Shown piece after piece: positions 63,401 to 64,000 of a DNA stretch of 64,000 bases. The number at the start of each line of letters is the position of its first letter. Position 1 is the stretch's first letter. The translations under genes and the position numbers were made by a program. The stretch comes from Chloroflexota bacterium (lineage in GTDB: Bacteria; Chloroflexota; Anaerolineae; J102). Location: the NCBI GenBank assembly GCA_029782215.1, contig JAKOVD010000098.1, forward strand, positions 186,001-250,000. Direction: 5' to 3'. The notes below the pieces were generated by a model. It saw only the letters and a list, made by a program, of their open reading frames with translations. It ran no database searches and was not told the DNA's origin.

Positions 63401-64000
63401 CCGCCAGGTTGACGGCGTCGCCCAGGGCGCTGTATTCGACGCGCAGATCGGAGCCGACTTCTCCCACGACCACAAGGCCCGTGTTGATGCCCACGCGCAC
63501 GGCGACGTCAATGCCCCAACGCAGTCTGGCCCTCTCCCCATAGGAGCGAACGCCATCAACGATCTCCAGACCCGCCATGACCGCGCGTTGGGGGTCATCC
63601 TCATGCGCCATGGGCGCCCCGAAGAAGGCAAGCAGGCCGTCGCCCATGAGACGAGCCACCGTCCCTTCGTAGGCGTAGACGGGGCGGATCATGGCTTCGA
63701 AGGCGCCGTTAATGATCTCGGACCAATCCTCCGGGTCCAGGTGCTCGGCGGCGGCCGTCGACCCCTTGACATCACAGAACAGGGCCGTCACCACGCGGCG
63801 CTCGCCCGCCATGCGTCCGTTGGCACGGGCCGCCTCCAGCTTGACGCGCAGCTCAGGAGGAAGATAGCGGGCCAGCGCATCGGCGGCGCTGGCCTGGGGC
63901 TTGGGGTCAGGGGAAGGCGGTGGAGGCGGCGCTGGGGGCGCGCTCCCGCGGGCGATTTGCCTCAGGTCCGTGCCGCAATTGTCGCAGAACTTGGCCGTCA
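60447..64000 (-). CDS. Adenylate cyclase-ATPase-TPR regulator, N-terminus cut by window edge
   Basis: At least 1,183 residues are visible; the frame stays open to base 64000. The order is: zinc-ribbon half (KFCDNCGTD, whose first CxxC pair lies outside), a Pro-rich linker, a class III cyclase domain, an AAA/STAND ATPase with Walker A GEAGLGKS and IIFDDLQWID, and TPR repeats to the end. The cyclase domain has metal Asp in FCDVKGS and MGDG and NLAAR; the base-specifying Lys appears to be Arg. An internal ATG at 63812 would drop the zinc ribbon, which fits the family, so it is not preferred. These proteins probably sense ligands through the ATPase-TPR part. The function is unassigned. Confidence 0.85.
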   Translation of the reverse strand, partial: TAKFCDNCGTDLRQIARGSAPPAPPPPPSPDPKPQASAADALARYLPPELRVKLEAARANGRMAGERRVVTALFCDVKGSTAAAEHLDPEDWSEIINGAFEAMIRPVYAYEGTVARLMGDGLLAFFGAPMAHEDDPQRAVMAGLEIVDGVRSYGERARLRWGIDVAVRVGINTGLVVVGEVGSDLRVEYSALGDAVNLAARMEQTAVAGTVQVADQTYRLVAPYFDFESLGPLQVKGKEEPVNVYRALRLRPEHSRLHGAEPLAAPFVGREQEMAALRRNLDALRAGVGQIVFVIGEAGLGKSRLVEEARRSWLSGAVEAGPTGSIARWIESYSASYEADKPYSQFRRMIRQFADIGHDDGAVESRAKVAAFLAGFSTPPIHEAEEVLAVLLGLAPEPETAAAAQAWKRDLFGIIRDLVERWSAAGSGVIIFDDLQWIDPASAELLISLLSLTDGSPILILCCMRPDRQAISWTVKAAAERDYAYRTTEINLGPLPEGESRKLVEYLLSASPAAIGLAGQVVDRAEGNPLFLEEVVRGLLDQGMKGADRIPESLQALLTARIDRLDDKARRTLQMASVIGRRFLHRVLLQICDPSIDLDAELTVLQRADLVREAARFPELEFLFRHALIQEAAYRTILRRQRRDFHRQVGEGIERVFAHRLDEFATQLAHHFDEAEDPRAVKYYELAGNTARRLYANTEAAMLYGRALELALANSASIPTDLNNLYRRKGRALEMEGRYAEALATYEDMEATGERRQDGHLLLSALVEQTQVRSTPNSMFDGPKAEALAQRALAIARELGDEPAEARILWATMNLGRFSEGRLAQSRADGERALEIARRLNLREDVAFITNDMLDLAGLHGDIERARELGVEAVALWREIGNLPMLADSLSGSSAYDIFAGDYDAALQKTAEAYQISRSIANVWGQSYSQSMVGLIYCDRGEIERAIAVSEEAVRLAEMAGFVPAQIFTRNILVICFQDLGQYARAREVAERAVEVGEQNMQFFRFSAISALMSTYLDEGRIDEAEALYAQNVHAASTANPFIMFEQNAEPMIALARRRYDIALAFAARELAAARASGLRRREPDLFYVRGLALRGQGRSEEAIAAFQEALGRYDALQARRLLWPVLVLLAELEQERGRSDVARAYLAAAREAVAYTANKISNPAWRASYLARPEVMKVLAGD

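Overview
The window is high-GC bacterial chromosomal DNA with tightly packed genes on both strands and good sigma-70-type promoters. There are no phage, plasmid, transposase, rRNA, tRNA or CRISPR features. Several traits suggest Chloroflexota, probably an Anaerolineae/Caldilineae-like lineage: a B12-binding MerR regulator, the DUF3048 lipoprotein, proline/threonine-rich linkers, the adenylate cyclase-ATPase-TPR giant, and a Tad pilus locus without a secretin. The taxon is inferred from gene content only. No secretin or other outer-membrane gene is seen, which fits a monoderm cell.

Layout. 1-2,290 (minus): a B12-type MerR regulator followed by a TIGR01777 epimerase. 2,480-3,748: kynureninase. 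3,757-9,677 (minus): a potassium locus with two KimA-like APC transporters, the upstream one broken, two RCK/TrkA proteins and a CaMKII-association-domain protein. 9,903-14,484: an SDR, a hydrolase, an M24 peptidase, a nitroreductase and a 2-hydroxyacid dehydrogenase. 14,516-22,833: alaS behind a promoter and leader hairpin, then a transcription-oriented run of baseplate-J-like membrane protein, ruvX/yqgF, mltG, a binding lipoprotein and a glycosyltransferase. 22,976-24,719: a self-contained unit (promoter, secreted LysM protein, terminator). 24,802-39,740: miaB, two GT39-like membrane proteins, glutamate dehydrogenase, DUF3048 lipoprotein, a large sensor kinase, uvrA, and a phosphatase fused to a methyltransferase-like tail.

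40,092-56,445 is a Tad/Flp pilus locus behind a perfect consensus promoter (TTGACA-N17-TATAAT) and a leader of about 300 nt. Order: TadE, Flp pilin, TadE, TadG-like, CpaE, kinase mosaic, truncated second TadG-like, CpaB, second CpaE, prepilin peptidase, TadB, TadC, TPR-TolB protein, CpaF, DUF192. The tadG and cpaE genes are both present twice. Between the two sets lies one continuous reading frame (44,187-47,933) that contains a histidine kinase with a degenerate ATPase, a receiver-like remnant, a second GAF-HisKA kinase fragment and the C-terminal body of the second TadG. Two in-frame TAG codons interrupt it. This is the most unusual structure in the window. It is either a genuine gene-decay/fusion product or an assembly chimera.

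56,446-64,000: an intergenic stretch with dispersed-repeat remnants, an amidase, a zinc alcohol dehydrogenase, a DinB-like protein, and the minus-strand adenylate cyclase-ATPase-TPR protein that runs off the right edge.
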